NCBI GenBank assembly: GCA_903900235.1
Contig: CAIUMH010000134.1
Location: forward strand, 21,866 to 85,865
Source: an uncultured Actinomycetes bacterium
GTDB lineage: Bacteria; Actinomycetota; Acidimicrobiia; Acidimicrobiales; RAAP-2
DNA: 64,000 bases
Direction: 5' to 3'
The notes beneath the pieces were generated by a model that saw only the letters and a program-made list of their open reading frames with translations, was not told the origin of the DNA and did not search any database. This document shows positions 29,341 through 41,389 of the stretch, piece after piece. Both the position numbers and the translations under genes were made by a program. Each line of letters starts with the position of its first letter. Position 1 is the stretch's first letter.

Positions 29341-31431
29341 GCTGAGGTGCCCGTCGCGGCGAGCCGTGCCGACCACCGACGTCCCGCCCTCGCGGCGCGG
29401 CGCGCCACCTGGGTGGCCACTGCGGTGGGGACCGCGTTGGCCGCGCCCTTCTACCTGTGGGCGCTGCTCGACCTCTTCAGCGGCTCGGTGTCGCTGACTC
29501 GCTCGGAGTCGCCGTCGAGCACCTACACCCTCCAGGCCCAGGCCATGATCCACGGCCACCTCTGGGTCCGGCCCGGGAGCCTCGGCATCGAGGGCTTCGT
29601 GGTCCACGGTCACACCTACAGCTACTTCGGCATCCTCCCGTCCCTGCTGCGGATCCCCATCCTGCTCGTCGCCCCGGACATCACGCTCACCGCCTTCACG
29701 GCCCCGATGATGATCGCCGCCTGGCTATTGCTCGCCGCCTCCCTCGCCCCGCTGGTCCTCGGCGTGCGCTCCCTGCTCCGCCGCGGGACCACCATGGGTC
29801 GTGCCGAGCAGCTCGGCATCGTCGCCCTGAGCGTGGCCATCCTCTCGGGCTCGGTGCTCGTCAACCTCGCCTCCAACCCCGCCGTCTACTCCGAGGACCT
29901 CGCCTGGTCCGTGGCCCTGTCCTCGTGGTCCATGGTCGCCCTCCTGGCAGTGTCCACCCGACCGAGCCTCCTTCGGGCCGGCGGCGTACTGATCGCTGTC
30001 GGTGCACTGGTGCTGACCCGGCCGACCACCGGGTGGGCGGCGGTCATCGCCGCGGTCCTCGTGGGGATCCGGCTCCTCGTCACGCATCGCGACCAGACCG
30101 GTCGCCGGGTGGGTGCGGCGGTGATCGGTGCCGGCCTGGCATCGTTCCTGGCCAGCGTGGTGATCATGGAGCTCAAGTTCGGCACGGTGTTCTCCCTGCC
30201 CATGACCCGGCAGGTCTGGGTGGCCGCCAACCCCGCCCACCGGGCGTTCCTCGTCGCCCACGGGGGCAGTGAGATGGGGCTGTCCTTCCTGCCGACGACC
30301 CTCGCCGCCTACCTCAACCCCCTCGGCCTCAGTGTCAGCGGCATCTTCCCCTTCGTCACCCTGCCCACCTCGCCGCCCGCCGCGCTGGCCGGGGCGCACC
30401 TCGACCAGACCCTGCTGACCGCCGGCCTGCCGCCGTCGATGCCCCTGCTGTTCCTCCTCAGCCTCGTGGGAATCGCCACGGCCGTCGCCCGGCGGACCCG
30501 GCGGTCGCTGGCCCCTGCGTGGCCCCTGCTGGTCGCCGGTGCCGCCGCCACGGTGGGCGTCTTGCTGCGCGGCTTCCTCTGCACTCGCTACCTCGCCGAC
30601 TTTCTCCCGCTGCTGATCGTGAGCGGCACCATCGGCGCACTGGTCGTACTGCGTCGCCTCGACCGATCGAGCACCCGGGCTCGTCGGGTTGGGGTGGTGG
30701 CCATGGTCGTCCTGGCCGCGGCCAGCGTGGCGATCAACTGCGGCATCGCCGCCGCCCCCACCGAGCACTGGACCCAGGCTCAGGTGGTGAAGCTGGTCAC
30801 CCTCCAGCGGGACCGCTCACTCGGCTCGCTGTCAGCGGCCGTCCATCAAGCCACGAGCCTCCCAACCTGGGCCCCGCTGGGCAGCCTCTATGACGTCGAC
30901 CACTGCTCCGGCCTCTACGTGTCGAACGGCAACGACTACTCCTCCATCCCCGCCGAGCAGCTCCAGCACGCCACCTTCCTGCCGGTCGAACAGGGCCCGG
31001 GGATCGTCTCGGAGATCACCGTGACGCTCCACGGTGCTCCCCGCAGCGTCCTGGCCACCGACGTGCCCCTCTTCGCCTTCGGTCGGGCCCGCCTGGTCCT
31101 GCGGCACGTGGCCGGACCGATCGTCACCCTCGCCCTGCTCGACGCGGGGCACCCGGACCTCATCTGGCCCTCGACCACAGGTGGCTATGCCCCGCTGATG
31201 GCGGGGCACCGCTACGGCATCCGCGTGATGGCCGATCCCCACCTCGGTTCGCTGCGGGTCTGGTGGCAGGGCACCGCGCTGGGCTCGGATGGCAAGCAGG
31301 TGATCGCCCGACCGGTGGCCGGCTCGGGTCCCGGGATCGTGCTCACCCACGGCAGTCATGACGGCGGGGTGACCGTCGCCGGCCACCTCGTCCGCTCCTC
31401 CACGGCCCTGTGCCGCAGCCTCTCGCGCTGA
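29338..31431 (+). CDS. Polytopic membrane protein with C-terminal extracytoplasmic domain, GT-C-like family 2, paralog 2
   Basis: STYTLQAQAMIHGHLWVRPGSLGIEGFVVHGHTYSYFGILPSLLRIPI; CSGLYVSNGNDYSSIPAEQLQHATFLPVEQGP; aligns along its length with 25113..27230. Confidence 0.65.
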   Translation: MAEVPVAASRADHRRPALAARRATWVATAVGTALAAPFYLWALLDLFSGSVSLTRSESPSSTYTLQAQAMIHGHLWVRPGSLGIEGFVVHGHTYSYFGILPSLLRIPILLVAPDITLTAFTAPMMIAAWLLLAASLAPLVLGVRSLLRRGTTMGRAEQLGIVALSVAILSGSVLVNLASNPAVYSEDLAWSVALSSWSMVALLAVSTRPSLLRAGGVLIAVGALVLTRPTTGWAAVIAAVLVGIRLLVTHRDQTGRRVGAAVIGAGLASFLASVVIMELKFGTVFSLPMTRQVWVAANPAHRAFLVAHGGSEMGLSFLPTTLAAYLNPLGLSVSGIFPFVTLPTSPPAALAGAHLDQTLLTAGLPPSMPLLFLLSLVGIATAVARRTRRSLAPAWPLLVAGAAATVGVLLRGFLCTRYLADFLPLLIVSGTIGALVVLRRLDRSSTRARRVGVVAMVVLAAASVAINCGIAAAPTEHWTQAQVVKLVTLQRDRSLGSLSAAVHQATSLPTWAPLGSLYDVDHCSGLYVSNGNDYSSIPAEQLQHATFLPVEQGPGIVSEITVTLHGAPRSVLATDVPLFAFGRARLVLRHVAGPIVTLALLDAGHPDLIWPSTTGGYAPLMAGHRYGIRVMADPHLGSLRVWWQGTALGSDGKQVIARPVAGSGPGIVLTHGSHDGGVTVAGHLVRSSTALCRSLSR

Positions 31432-31474
31432 GCCCGCTGGTCGCTGGCGACACCGGGGCGGTACGGTCAGAGGC

Positions 31475-32473
31475 GTGATCGACCTCCACATGCACTCGAA
31501 GAAGTCCGACGGCAGCGACCGGCCTAGCCAGATGGCCCGCTACGCCCAGGCCGTCGGCCTCACCGCCGTGGCCCTGACCGACCACGACACCACCGAGGGC
31601 AATGCCCGCTTCCGCTCCGCCCTCGATGACCTCAACGCCGAGCGCGGCACCTCCATCGACTTCATCCCCGGCTGCGAGATCTCCTGCAAGCACGAGGCGA
31701 CCGGGACGAGCACCCACGTGCTGTGCTACTTCGTCGGCGACGACCCGCACTCGCCGGTCCAGTCCATGCTGGCCGAGCTTCGCGACGACCGCGACAACCG
31801 CAATGTCAAGCTGATCAGGCTCCTCCAGGAGCTCGGCTACACCAAGATCAAGAAGCGTCGGGTGGCCGAGATCGCCAACAAGCCGCTCGGCGAGGCCGGT
31901 CGGCCACACTTCGCCGAGGCGTTCCTCGAGGCCTACCCGCCCGGGTGCGACGCCCCCGAGGTCGCCTTCCCCGACCTGCCGACGAGCTTCGCCACCATGC
32001 AGGAGGTCTTCGACGGCGTCCTCGACGCCTCCGCCCGGGGCTACATCGCGAAGGCCAACATCACCCCGGCGGCAGCCACGCTGGCGGCGACGGCATCGAA
32101 CGCCGTGACCGTGCTCGCCCACCCGATCCTGACCTTCTGCAAAGCCCCCAAGGACGGGTCGTCCCTGACCCTGGCCGACAAGCATGACATCCTCGAGCCG
32201 ATCTTCGCCGAGATGGCCGCGGCGGGAGTCTCCGGCGCCGAGGCCCACTACTCACGTAACTCCCCCGAAGAGACCGCCCTGCTGCTCGACCTCTGCCGCA
32301 CCCATGGCCTCGTGGCTACGGGCGGCTCGGACTATCACGGCGAGAAGAAGAAGGACCTCGAGATCGGGATCGGGATGCGCTTCTCGCGCGGCACCGACCG
32401 GGAGCTCAAGGTTCCCGACACGGCCATCGCCGAGCTGCGCTCTCGCCGGGTCGAGCCCGACGCTCCCTGCTGA
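31475..32473 (+). CDS. PHP-domain phosphoesterase
   Basis: GTG start; IDLHMHSKKSDGSDRPSQM, ALTDHDTTEGNARF, PGCEISC, VLAHPI, GGSDYHGEKK. Confidence 0.88.
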   Translation: MIDLHMHSKKSDGSDRPSQMARYAQAVGLTAVALTDHDTTEGNARFRSALDDLNAERGTSIDFIPGCEISCKHEATGTSTHVLCYFVGDDPHSPVQSMLAELRDDRDNRNVKLIRLLQELGYTKIKKRRVAEIANKPLGEAGRPHFAEAFLEAYPPGCDAPEVAFPDLPTSFATMQEVFDGVLDASARGYIAKANITPAAATLAATASNAVTVLAHPILTFCKAPKDGSSLTLADKHDILEPIFAEMAAAGVSGAEAHYSRNSPEETALLLDLCRTHGLVATGGSDYHGEKKKDLEIGIGMRFSRGTDRELKVPDTAIAELRSRRVEPDAPC

Positions 32474-34741
32474 TCAGCCAGCGGCGTCGAGGGCCGATTC
32501 GAGGGCCGTTGCCGAGCGCTGTGCCAGCGTGCTGACCGCGAGGTCGAGCTGGCCGACAAGGACGAGCGAGTCTCCCCCGGTGTGACCGAGCACCCGGCAG
32601 GGCACGCCGGCGATCTCGGCCTGGGCAGCGACTGCCTCAGGGTCCGTCGAGGTCACGAGGAAGCGGCCTGGTCGCTCAGAGAACAGCCCCGCCGTCGAGA
32701 CCCCGGTGGACACCGTGGCTCCCACGTCACCGGCGATAGCCATCTCGGCCAGGGCAACGACCATGCCGCCCGAGCCGACGTCGTGGACCGAGCCCAGCAG
32801 GCCCGGGCGGCCAGCGGCGTGCTCCGCCACCATCCCGGCCACCAGTGCTGCGGTGGTGGCGAACTCGGCGAGGTCGAGGTCGAACAGCCGTCCGTCACGG
32901 TTGTTCAGGTAGTCCACCGCCAGCTGGCTCCCACCGAGCAATCCGGCGTCATCCGCCCCGAGCAGCAGTACGGTCTCCCCTTCTGACCAGCCCACCGACG
33001 GCGGCCGCTCGACGAGGTGTTCGACGAGGCCCAGAGTGCCGATCACGGCCGTCGGGTCGATGTCAGAACCACCGGACTCGTTGTAGAGGCTGACATTGCC
33101 GCCGATGACCGGCAGGCCGAGAGCCCGGCAGGCATCGGCCATCCCGTCGATGGATTCCGACAGCTGCCACATGACCTCAGGGTGCTCAGGATTGCCGAAG
33201 TTGAGGCAGTTCACCACGGCCTCCGGCACGGCTCCCGTGCAGGCCAGATTGGCCACGCCCTCGGCCACCGTCGCCGCGGTGGCAGCCCGGGGATCGAGCG
33301 AGCCCCAGCGGGGGTTCGAGTCGGTCGACAACGACATTCCCCGACTCGAAGCCGGCAGGCCAGGGCCGGCGAGGCGGAGCAGGGCGGCGTCAGCTCCGGG
33401 GCCGATGACCGTATTCAGGAAGAGTTGGTGGTCGTACTGGCGATAGACGGGAATGGGGTCAAGCAGCAACGACAGCAGGGCATCGGCGATATCGATGTCT
33501 TCCACCGAGGCCGACGGATCGATGGCGGCCCGGGCTGCTCGGTTCGCCGGCTCGACCAGCGGGCGCTCGTAGAGGGGAGCCTCATCGGCCAGTGAGGCTG
33601 CCGGAACCTCGCCGACGACCGCACCCCCCGCGTGCAGACGGAGCATGCCCACCGGCTCGCCCGCCTCGTCATAGTCCGGCTCGGTGACCCGGCCGATGAC
33701 CGTGGCGGCCACCTCCCATCGACCACAGAGCTCGATCACCATCGGCAGCGAATCAGGGGTGACGATGGCCAGCATCCGCTCCTGGGATTCGGATGTCATG
33801 ACCTCCCAAGGCTCCATGCCGGGCTCGCGCCGGGGGATGGCGTCGACATCGACGTCCATGCCGACCCGTCCTCGAGCGGCGAGCTCGGAGGTTCCACACG
33901 CCAGACCGCCACCGCCAAGGTCCTGGATCCCGACCACGAGCTTCTCGTCGAGCAGGGCCAAGCAGGCCTCGATCAGGCGCTTCTCCTCATAGGGGTCACC
34001 GACCTGGGTGGCCGGTCGCTTCGACTCATCGAGGCTGGCCGCGCCGTCCTCGCCTTCAAAGCCGGCCGAGGCCAAGACCGAGACCCCTCCGATGCCGTCG
34101 CGTCCCGTGGCCGAACCGAGCAGGACGGCGAGGTTCCCGGTGCCTGAGGCGATGCCGAGGACCAGGCGCTCGACAGGGAGGGCCCCGACGCAGAGCACGT
34201 TGACGAGCGGATTGGTCTGGTAGCAGGGGTCGAAGGTCAGCTCGCCACCGATGGTGGGCACGCCAACGGAGTTGCCGTAGCCCGAGATCCCCGAGACCAC
34301 GCCCTCGATCAGCCAGCGCTGCCGGGCATCGTCTGGGGTGCCGAAGAACAGCGGATCCATGACGGCGAGCGGGCGGGCACCCATCGTGAAGATGTCACGC
34401 AAGATGCCGCCGACTCCGGTGGCCGCACCCTGGTAGGGCTCGATGGCGGAGGGGTGGTTGTGCGACTCGATGCGGATGGCGATGGCGATGCCATCGCCGG
34501 CGTCGATCACCCCCGCGTTCTCGCCCGGGCCCACGAGGACCTTGTCTCCGGTGGTCGGGAGGCGCTTGAGGTGGATGCGGGAGGACTTGTACGAGCAGTG
34601 CTCTGACCACATGACGCCGTAGAGGGCGAGCTCAAGGGGGTTGGGCTCTCGGCCGAGGACGGAGATGATGTCCTCAAGCTCGGTGTCCGTGAGCCCGAGG
34701 GCGCGGTGTAGCGGTTGGTCAGGGGAGCTCGACGCGGCCAT
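32474..34741 (-). CDS. purL: Phosphoribosylformylglycinamidine synthase subunit PurL
   Basis: HCSYKSSRIHLKRLPTTGDKVLVGPGENAGVID, RIESHNHPSAIEPYQGAATGVGGILRDIFTMGARP, LGGGGLACGTSELA, VHDVGSGGMVVALAEMAIAG. Confidence 0.96.
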   Translation of the reverse strand: MAASSSPDQPLHRALGLTDTELEDIISVLGREPNPLELALYGVMWSEHCSYKSSRIHLKRLPTTGDKVLVGPGENAGVIDAGDGIAIAIRIESHNHPSAIEPYQGAATGVGGILRDIFTMGARPLAVMDPLFFGTPDDARQRWLIEGVVSGISGYGNSVGVPTIGGELTFDPCYQTNPLVNVLCVGALPVERLVLGIASGTGNLAVLLGSATGRDGIGGVSVLASAGFEGEDGAASLDESKRPATQVGDPYEEKRLIEACLALLDEKLVVGIQDLGGGGLACGTSELAARGRVGMDVDVDAIPRREPGMEPWEVMTSESQERMLAIVTPDSLPMVIELCGRWEVAATVIGRVTEPDYDEAGEPVGMLRLHAGGAVVGEVPAASLADEAPLYERPLVEPANRAARAAIDPSASVEDIDIADALLSLLLDPIPVYRQYDHQLFLNTVIGPGADAALLRLAGPGLPASSRGMSLSTDSNPRWGSLDPRAATAATVAEGVANLACTGAVPEAVVNCLNFGNPEHPEVMWQLSESIDGMADACRALGLPVIGGNVSLYNESGGSDIDPTAVIGTLGLVEHLVERPPSVGWSEGETVLLLGADDAGLLGGSQLAVDYLNNRDGRLFDLDLAEFATTAALVAGMVAEHAAGRPGLLGSVHDVGSGGMVVALAEMAIAGDVGATVSTGVSTAGLFSERPGRFLVTSTDPEAVAAQAEIAGVPCRVLGHTGGDSLVLVGQLDLAVSTLAQRSATALESALDAAG

Positions 34742-34864
34742 AGACCAAACCTATCGCCCACCACGAGGACCCGAGGACCCCGGTCCACGCAGGTCCCCCG
34801 GCTTCAGCCGACCGTTGTTCATCGTGTTCTCCGCTCATGTCTCACTCATGGAACCAACCTGGCG

Positions 34865-35041
34865 ATGAACTCCTTGAAATTCAAGCAACAGGTTGGCTTC
34901 ACCGCATCGGTACAAGAACTTGCAGAAATTATGGATGCACACTCCCGCATGGGAGAAACTCCAGATCGCATTCTTCATCAGTTTAGAGAGGCGTCCCTGC
35001 CCCTCCGTAACTTTTGTCTACTTCATTTACCTATAAGGTAA
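34865..35041 (+). CDS. Possible small AT-rich ORF (58 aa), unknown
   Basis: MNSLKFKQQVGFTASVQELAEIMDAHSRMGETPDRILHQFREASLPLRNFCLLHLPIR; uncertain. Confidence 0.2.
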   Translation: MNSLKFKQQVGFTASVQELAEIMDAHSRMGETPDRILHQFREASLPLRNFCLLHLPIR

Positions 35042-35075
35042 TAGAAATGACAGATCAATTCTTTACCATGATCTG
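35027..35075. promoter_or_regulatory. Two inverted repeats in the AT-rich leader of the 35114 gene
   Basis: 35027..35041 TTACCT-ATA-AGGTAA and 35051..35075 CAGATCA-N11-TGATCTG. Confidence 0.4.
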
Positions 35076-35113
35076 ATCTCAATGAACCAAGAACTACGGA
35101 ACAAGGAGTTGAA

Positions 35114-35527
35114 ATGGCTGCACAGAAGACAGAGATGAGCAAGGAGCACAAGGAGGCTCTGGCCCAGGGTCGACGCGAGGGTGCGGCGGTTCGTCGCTAT
35201 CTCGAGGCCATCTCCGCCACCCGCGGCAAGCGTGGACGCAAGCGCACCCCTGAGTCGGTCCAGCGCCGCATCAAGGCGATCGACACCGAGCTTGAGGGCA
35301 GCGATGCCCTCCAGGCCCTGCTGCTGCGTCAGGAGCGCAAGGATCTCGAGGTGGAGTTCAACCGTCTCGCCACCAAGCTCGACCTCAAGACGCTCGAAAA
35401 GGCGTTCATCAAGGCCGCCGGTCCCTATGGGAGCCGGAAGGGCATCGACTACTCGACCTGGCGCGACGCCGGCGTCGAGCCTTCAGTGCTCGTCAAGGCC
35501 GGGATCAAGCGCACCCGTCGCTCGTAG
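35114..35527 (+). CDS. Conserved uncharacterised actinobacterial protein, Lys/Arg-rich
   Basis: AAGGAG ribosome-binding site just upstream; MAAQKTEMSKEHKEALAQGRREGAAVRRYLEAISATRGKRGRKRTPESVQRRIKAIDTELEGSDALQALLLRQERKDLEVEFNRLA... Confidence 0.7.
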   Translation: MAAQKTEMSKEHKEALAQGRREGAAVRRYLEAISATRGKRGRKRTPESVQRRIKAIDTELEGSDALQALLLRQERKDLEVEFNRLATKLDLKTLEKAFIKAAGPYGSRKGIDYSTWRDAGVEPSVLVKAGIKRTRRS

Positions 35528-35539
35528 CCGAGCGGAGCC

Positions 35540-35565
35540 CAGCCACCGTCAGCCGACGGTGGCTG
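35540..35565. terminator. Hairpin between the 35114 gene and purQ
   Basis: CAGCCACCGTC-AGCC-GACGGTGGCTG, perfect 11-bp stem; the purQ stop codon lies at the apex. Confidence 0.7.
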
Positions 35566-36229
35566 CGGCTGCCGCTCCAAGGAACGAGCGCAGCAGGACC
35601 GCTCCGTCCTCGGATCCAAGTAGCGACGAGACCGCTCGCTCAGGGTGTGGCATAAGTCCGACCACATTGCCCGCCTCGTTGGAGATCCCGGCGATCGAGT
35701 CGATCGAACCGTTGGGGTTGTCCACGTAACGCAGCATGATCCGGTCCTGGGACTCGAGCTGGCTCAGAGTGTCGAGGTCGCAGGTGTAGCTGCCCGAGAA
35801 GTGATTGATCGGCACCGACAGCCGCTGCCCCACCGTGGCAGACGACGTCAGGACCGACGACGTCGAGACCACCTCGAGCTCGCTCGGCTGGCAGAGGAAC
35901 GTCAGGCCTCGGTTCTTCTGCAACGCTCCGGGGAGCAGATGGGCCTCACACAGCACCTGGAAGCCGTTGCAGATGCCCACCACCGGTCCGCCGGCTTCCG
36001 CAAAGGTCCGGACAGCCTCCATGATGGGGCTGAACCGGGCGATGGCACCGGGACGCAGGTAGTCGCCGTGGGCAAACCCTCCAGGCAGGATCAGCCCGTC
36101 GAGCTGGCCGAGCGATGTGTCGGTGTGGAAGATCAGCCGACCTTCACCACCAAGGGCGTCGACCGCCCCAACCGCATCGTGCTCACAGTTGGTTCCGGGG
36201 AAGACGATGACGCCGATCGATGCGCTCAT
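35549..36229 (-). CDS. purQ: Phosphoribosylformylglycinamidine synthase subunit PurQ
   Basis: IGVIVFPGTNCEHDAVGAVDALGGEGRLIFHTDTSLGQLDGLILPGGFAHGDYLRPGAIA, GICNGFQVLCEAHLLPGAL, LMPHPERAV; start at MSASIGVIV. Confidence 0.96.
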   Translation of the reverse strand: MSASIGVIVFPGTNCEHDAVGAVDALGGEGRLIFHTDTSLGQLDGLILPGGFAHGDYLRPGAIARFSPIMEAVRTFAEAGGPVVGICNGFQVLCEAHLLPGALQKNRGLTFLCQPSELEVVSTSSVLTSSATVGQRLSVPINHFSGSYTCDLDTLSQLESQDRIMLRYVDNPNGSIDSIAGISNEAGNVVGLMPHPERAVSSLLGSEDGAVLLRSFLGAAAAATVG

Positions 36230-36480
36230 CCGAGCGGTTCCACCTCGATGACGCTCTCCTCGATCACCGGGTTGGCCAGAAGCCGATCGGCGAGCGAGGC
36301 GGCCATCGATCGTGCTGCCTCGAGGTCGGCAGCGTCGAGCTCGACTCTGAAGCTGCGGCCAGACTCCACCGAGGCGACGGACGTGAAGCCCAGGGCGGGC
36401 AGTGCCCGCAGGATGGTCGCGCCCTCGGGATCTGCGATCCCATGGCGGAGGCGGACGTCGACGTGGGCAAGGAACCTCAT
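36226..36480 (-). CDS. purS: Phosphoribosylformylglycinamidine synthase subunit PurS
   Basis: 84 aa MRFLAHVDVRLRHGIADPEGATILRALPALGFTSVASVESGRSFRVEL; ATGA overlaps with purQ and purC. Confidence 0.93.
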   Translation of the reverse strand: MRFLAHVDVRLRHGIADPEGATILRALPALGFTSVASVESGRSFRVELDAADLEAARSMAASLADRLLANPVIEESVIEVEPLG

Positions 36481-37388
36481 GGCCGGCCACCATACCAATC
36501 GCTGAGGTGCCTCCCGGTCATGCGCTCGTATGCGGCGACGTAGCGGGCGGAGGTCGTGGCCACCACCTCGTCAGGGAGCGACGGAGGCGGAGGCGTGCGA
36601 TCCCAGTCCTGGGCGCTCAGCCAGTCCCGAAACGGCTGCTTGTCGAAGGCCGGTGGCGTCTCGCCCTCGACCACTTCGTCAGCCGGCCAGAGCCGCGACG
36701 AGTCCGGGGTGACGACCTCGTCGCACAGCACCAGGTGTCCGTCGATCACGCCGAGCTCGAACTTGGTATCGGCCAGGATCAGGCCGGCAGCGGCGGCCCG
36801 TTCGGTGGCAGCGGCGAAGAGCCGGAGACACAGCGACGATGCCTCGGCAAGGCGGGCGTCGCCCACGATGCCGGCCGCGGTGGCGATGTCGATGTTCTCA
36901 TCATGCCCCTCCTCCGCCTTGGTCGATGGGGTGAAGATCGGCTCGGGGAGTCGGCTGGCCAGGGTCAGCCCAGCGGGGGCGGCCATGTGATGGATGGTCC
37001 CATGCTCCCGATATTCCTCCCAGGCCTGGCCGGCCAGGAATCCTCGCACGATGCACTCGAGCGGGAGCATCTCGGCTCGTCGGACCAGCATGGTTCGGCC
37101 GTGCAGATCGCTGAGTCCGGCAAACCCCGTCACGGCCTCGTCGATCACCTCGGGATCACAGCTGAGCAGCGACCCTCGGGCTGCATCGCCGAGCTCGGCA
37201 CACCAAAAGGCCGTCATGGCGGTGAGGACCCGGCCCTTGTCGGGGATGGGTTCAGCCATCACCACGTCAAAGGCGCTGATCCGGTCAGAGGCCACCATCA
37301 AGAGCCGGTCTTCGCCGAGGGCGTAGAGCTCGCGGACCTTGCCGGTGTGGATGGGCTCGAGCCCGAGGTCGGAGAGGCTGGCAGCCAT
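36477..37388 (-). CDS. purC: Phosphoribosylaminoimidazole-succinocarboxamide synthase
   Basis: HTGKVRELYALGEDRLLMVASDRISAFDVVMAEPIPDKGRVLTAMTAFW, CIVRGFLAGQAWEEY. Confidence 0.95.
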   Translation of the reverse strand: MAASLSDLGLEPIHTGKVRELYALGEDRLLMVASDRISAFDVVMAEPIPDKGRVLTAMTAFWCAELGDAARGSLLSCDPEVIDEAVTGFAGLSDLHGRTMLVRRAEMLPLECIVRGFLAGQAWEEYREHGTIHHMAAPAGLTLASRLPEPIFTPSTKAEEGHDENIDIATAAGIVGDARLAEASSLCLRLFAAATERAAAAGLILADTKFELGVIDGHLVLCDEVVTPDSSRLWPADEVVEGETPPAFDKQPFRDWLSAQDWDRTPPPPSLPDEVVATTSARYVAAYERMTGRHLSDWYGGRP

Positions 37389-38694
37389 CAGACCGTGATT
37401 CCCTCGAGGGCGGTCAGGTAGCGGTGACGGTGGGTGAGCATCCGGTCGAGGTCGAAGGCCCGGTCGAGCTCCGCAACGCTCAGAGTCACCTCGGCATCGG
37501 CCTCGACAATCCCTCGGAACTGCTCGCGTGACTCGACGGCCGAGCGGGCAGCACGCTGCACGATCCGATAGGCATCATCACGGGTCATCCCATGATCGAT
37601 GAGGGTCAGCAGCACCGACTGGCTGTAGACGAGGCCGAGGCTCCCCTCATTGAGGTTGCGCAGGGCACGCTCGTCATTGATCACGAGGCCGTCGACGAGG
37701 CCGGTTGCCTTGCGCAGAACATAGAGGGCCAGCAAACAGGCGTCGGGCAGGACGACGCGCTCGACCGAGCTGTGCGAGATGTCTCGCTCATGCCACAACG
37801 CCACGTCTTCGAGTCCGGCCCCGAGGTAGCCCCGGAGCACCCGAGCGAGGCCGCAGAGCCGCTCGGAGAGGATCGGATTGCGCTTGTGCGGCATGGCCGA
37901 CGAACCCTTCTGGCCCGGAGCGAACGCCTCTTCGACCTCGCCGACCTCCGATCGCGCCATGTGACGGACCTCGGTGGCCAGATGCTCGATGGTGGCCCCG
38001 GTCGCCGCGATCGCCCACAGCAGCTCGGCGTGGCGGTCCCGGGCGATGACCTGGGTGGCAGGCACCGGCGTGAGACCCAATGCCTCGCAGACGAAGTCCT
38101 CGACCGATGGGTCGATGTTCGAGTACGTCCCCACGGCCCCCGAGAGCTTCCCAACTGCAATCGCCGCCCGGGCCCGGACCAGCCGCTCGCGGTCGCGCTC
38201 CGCGGCGAGGGCGAACAGCGCCATCTTCGCCCCGAAGGTCGTCGGTTCGGCGTGCATGCCGTGGGTCCGGCCCACCACGGGGACGTCGATCAGCTCCCGG
38301 GCCCGCCGAACGAGCACAGCCACGAACTCGGTCGAGGCCTCGATCAACAGATCAGCTGCCTTGGCCAGCTGCCAGCACAGCGCAGTGTCCACCACGTCTG
38401 AGGAGGTCAGGCCATAGTGAATCCACGTCCCCTCAGGGGCGCCGATCCGGTCCTGGACGATGTCCACGAAGGCAGCGGTGTCGTGGTTGGTGATGGCCTC
38501 TCGGGCGTCAACATCGGCCACGAAGGCTGCGTCGATCTCGGGAGCTCGCGTGCGACAGGCGGCGGCATCGGCCACCGGGACGATGCCCAGCTGCGACAGC
38601 GCCTCGGCAGCGAGCAGCTCAACCTCAAGCATGGCCCCGAAGCGAGCCTCGTCGCTGAACAGGGCCGCCATGTCCTTGGGTGAATAGCGCGGAA

Positions 38695-38698
<4 letters not shown>
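37388..38698 (-). CDS. purB: Adenylosuccinate lyase
   Basis: THGMHAEPTTFGAKMALF, signature GSSAMPHKRNPILSERLCGLARVLRG. Confidence 0.95.
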
Positions 38699-41288
<2,590 letters not shown>

Positions 41289-41337
41289 TCATCTTAATCG
41301 AACGGGGTGGCCGGGCTCGTCCGCCGCGTGGCCGAAC

Positions 41338-41360
41338 CCGCCTGCCGATCCGCCAGGCGG
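41338..41360. terminator. Hairpin downstream of the 41390 gene, upstream of purA
   Basis: CCGCCTG-CCGATCCGC-CAGGCGG, 7-bp stem. Confidence 0.45.
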
Positions 41361-41389
41361 ACGACGCTCGCCGGGCGCGCTGGCGACGC

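Noticed and set aside
28734-29420. 228-aa minus-strand ORF over the ghost-copy region
   Set aside because: No homology recognised; overlaps better-supported features on the other strand.
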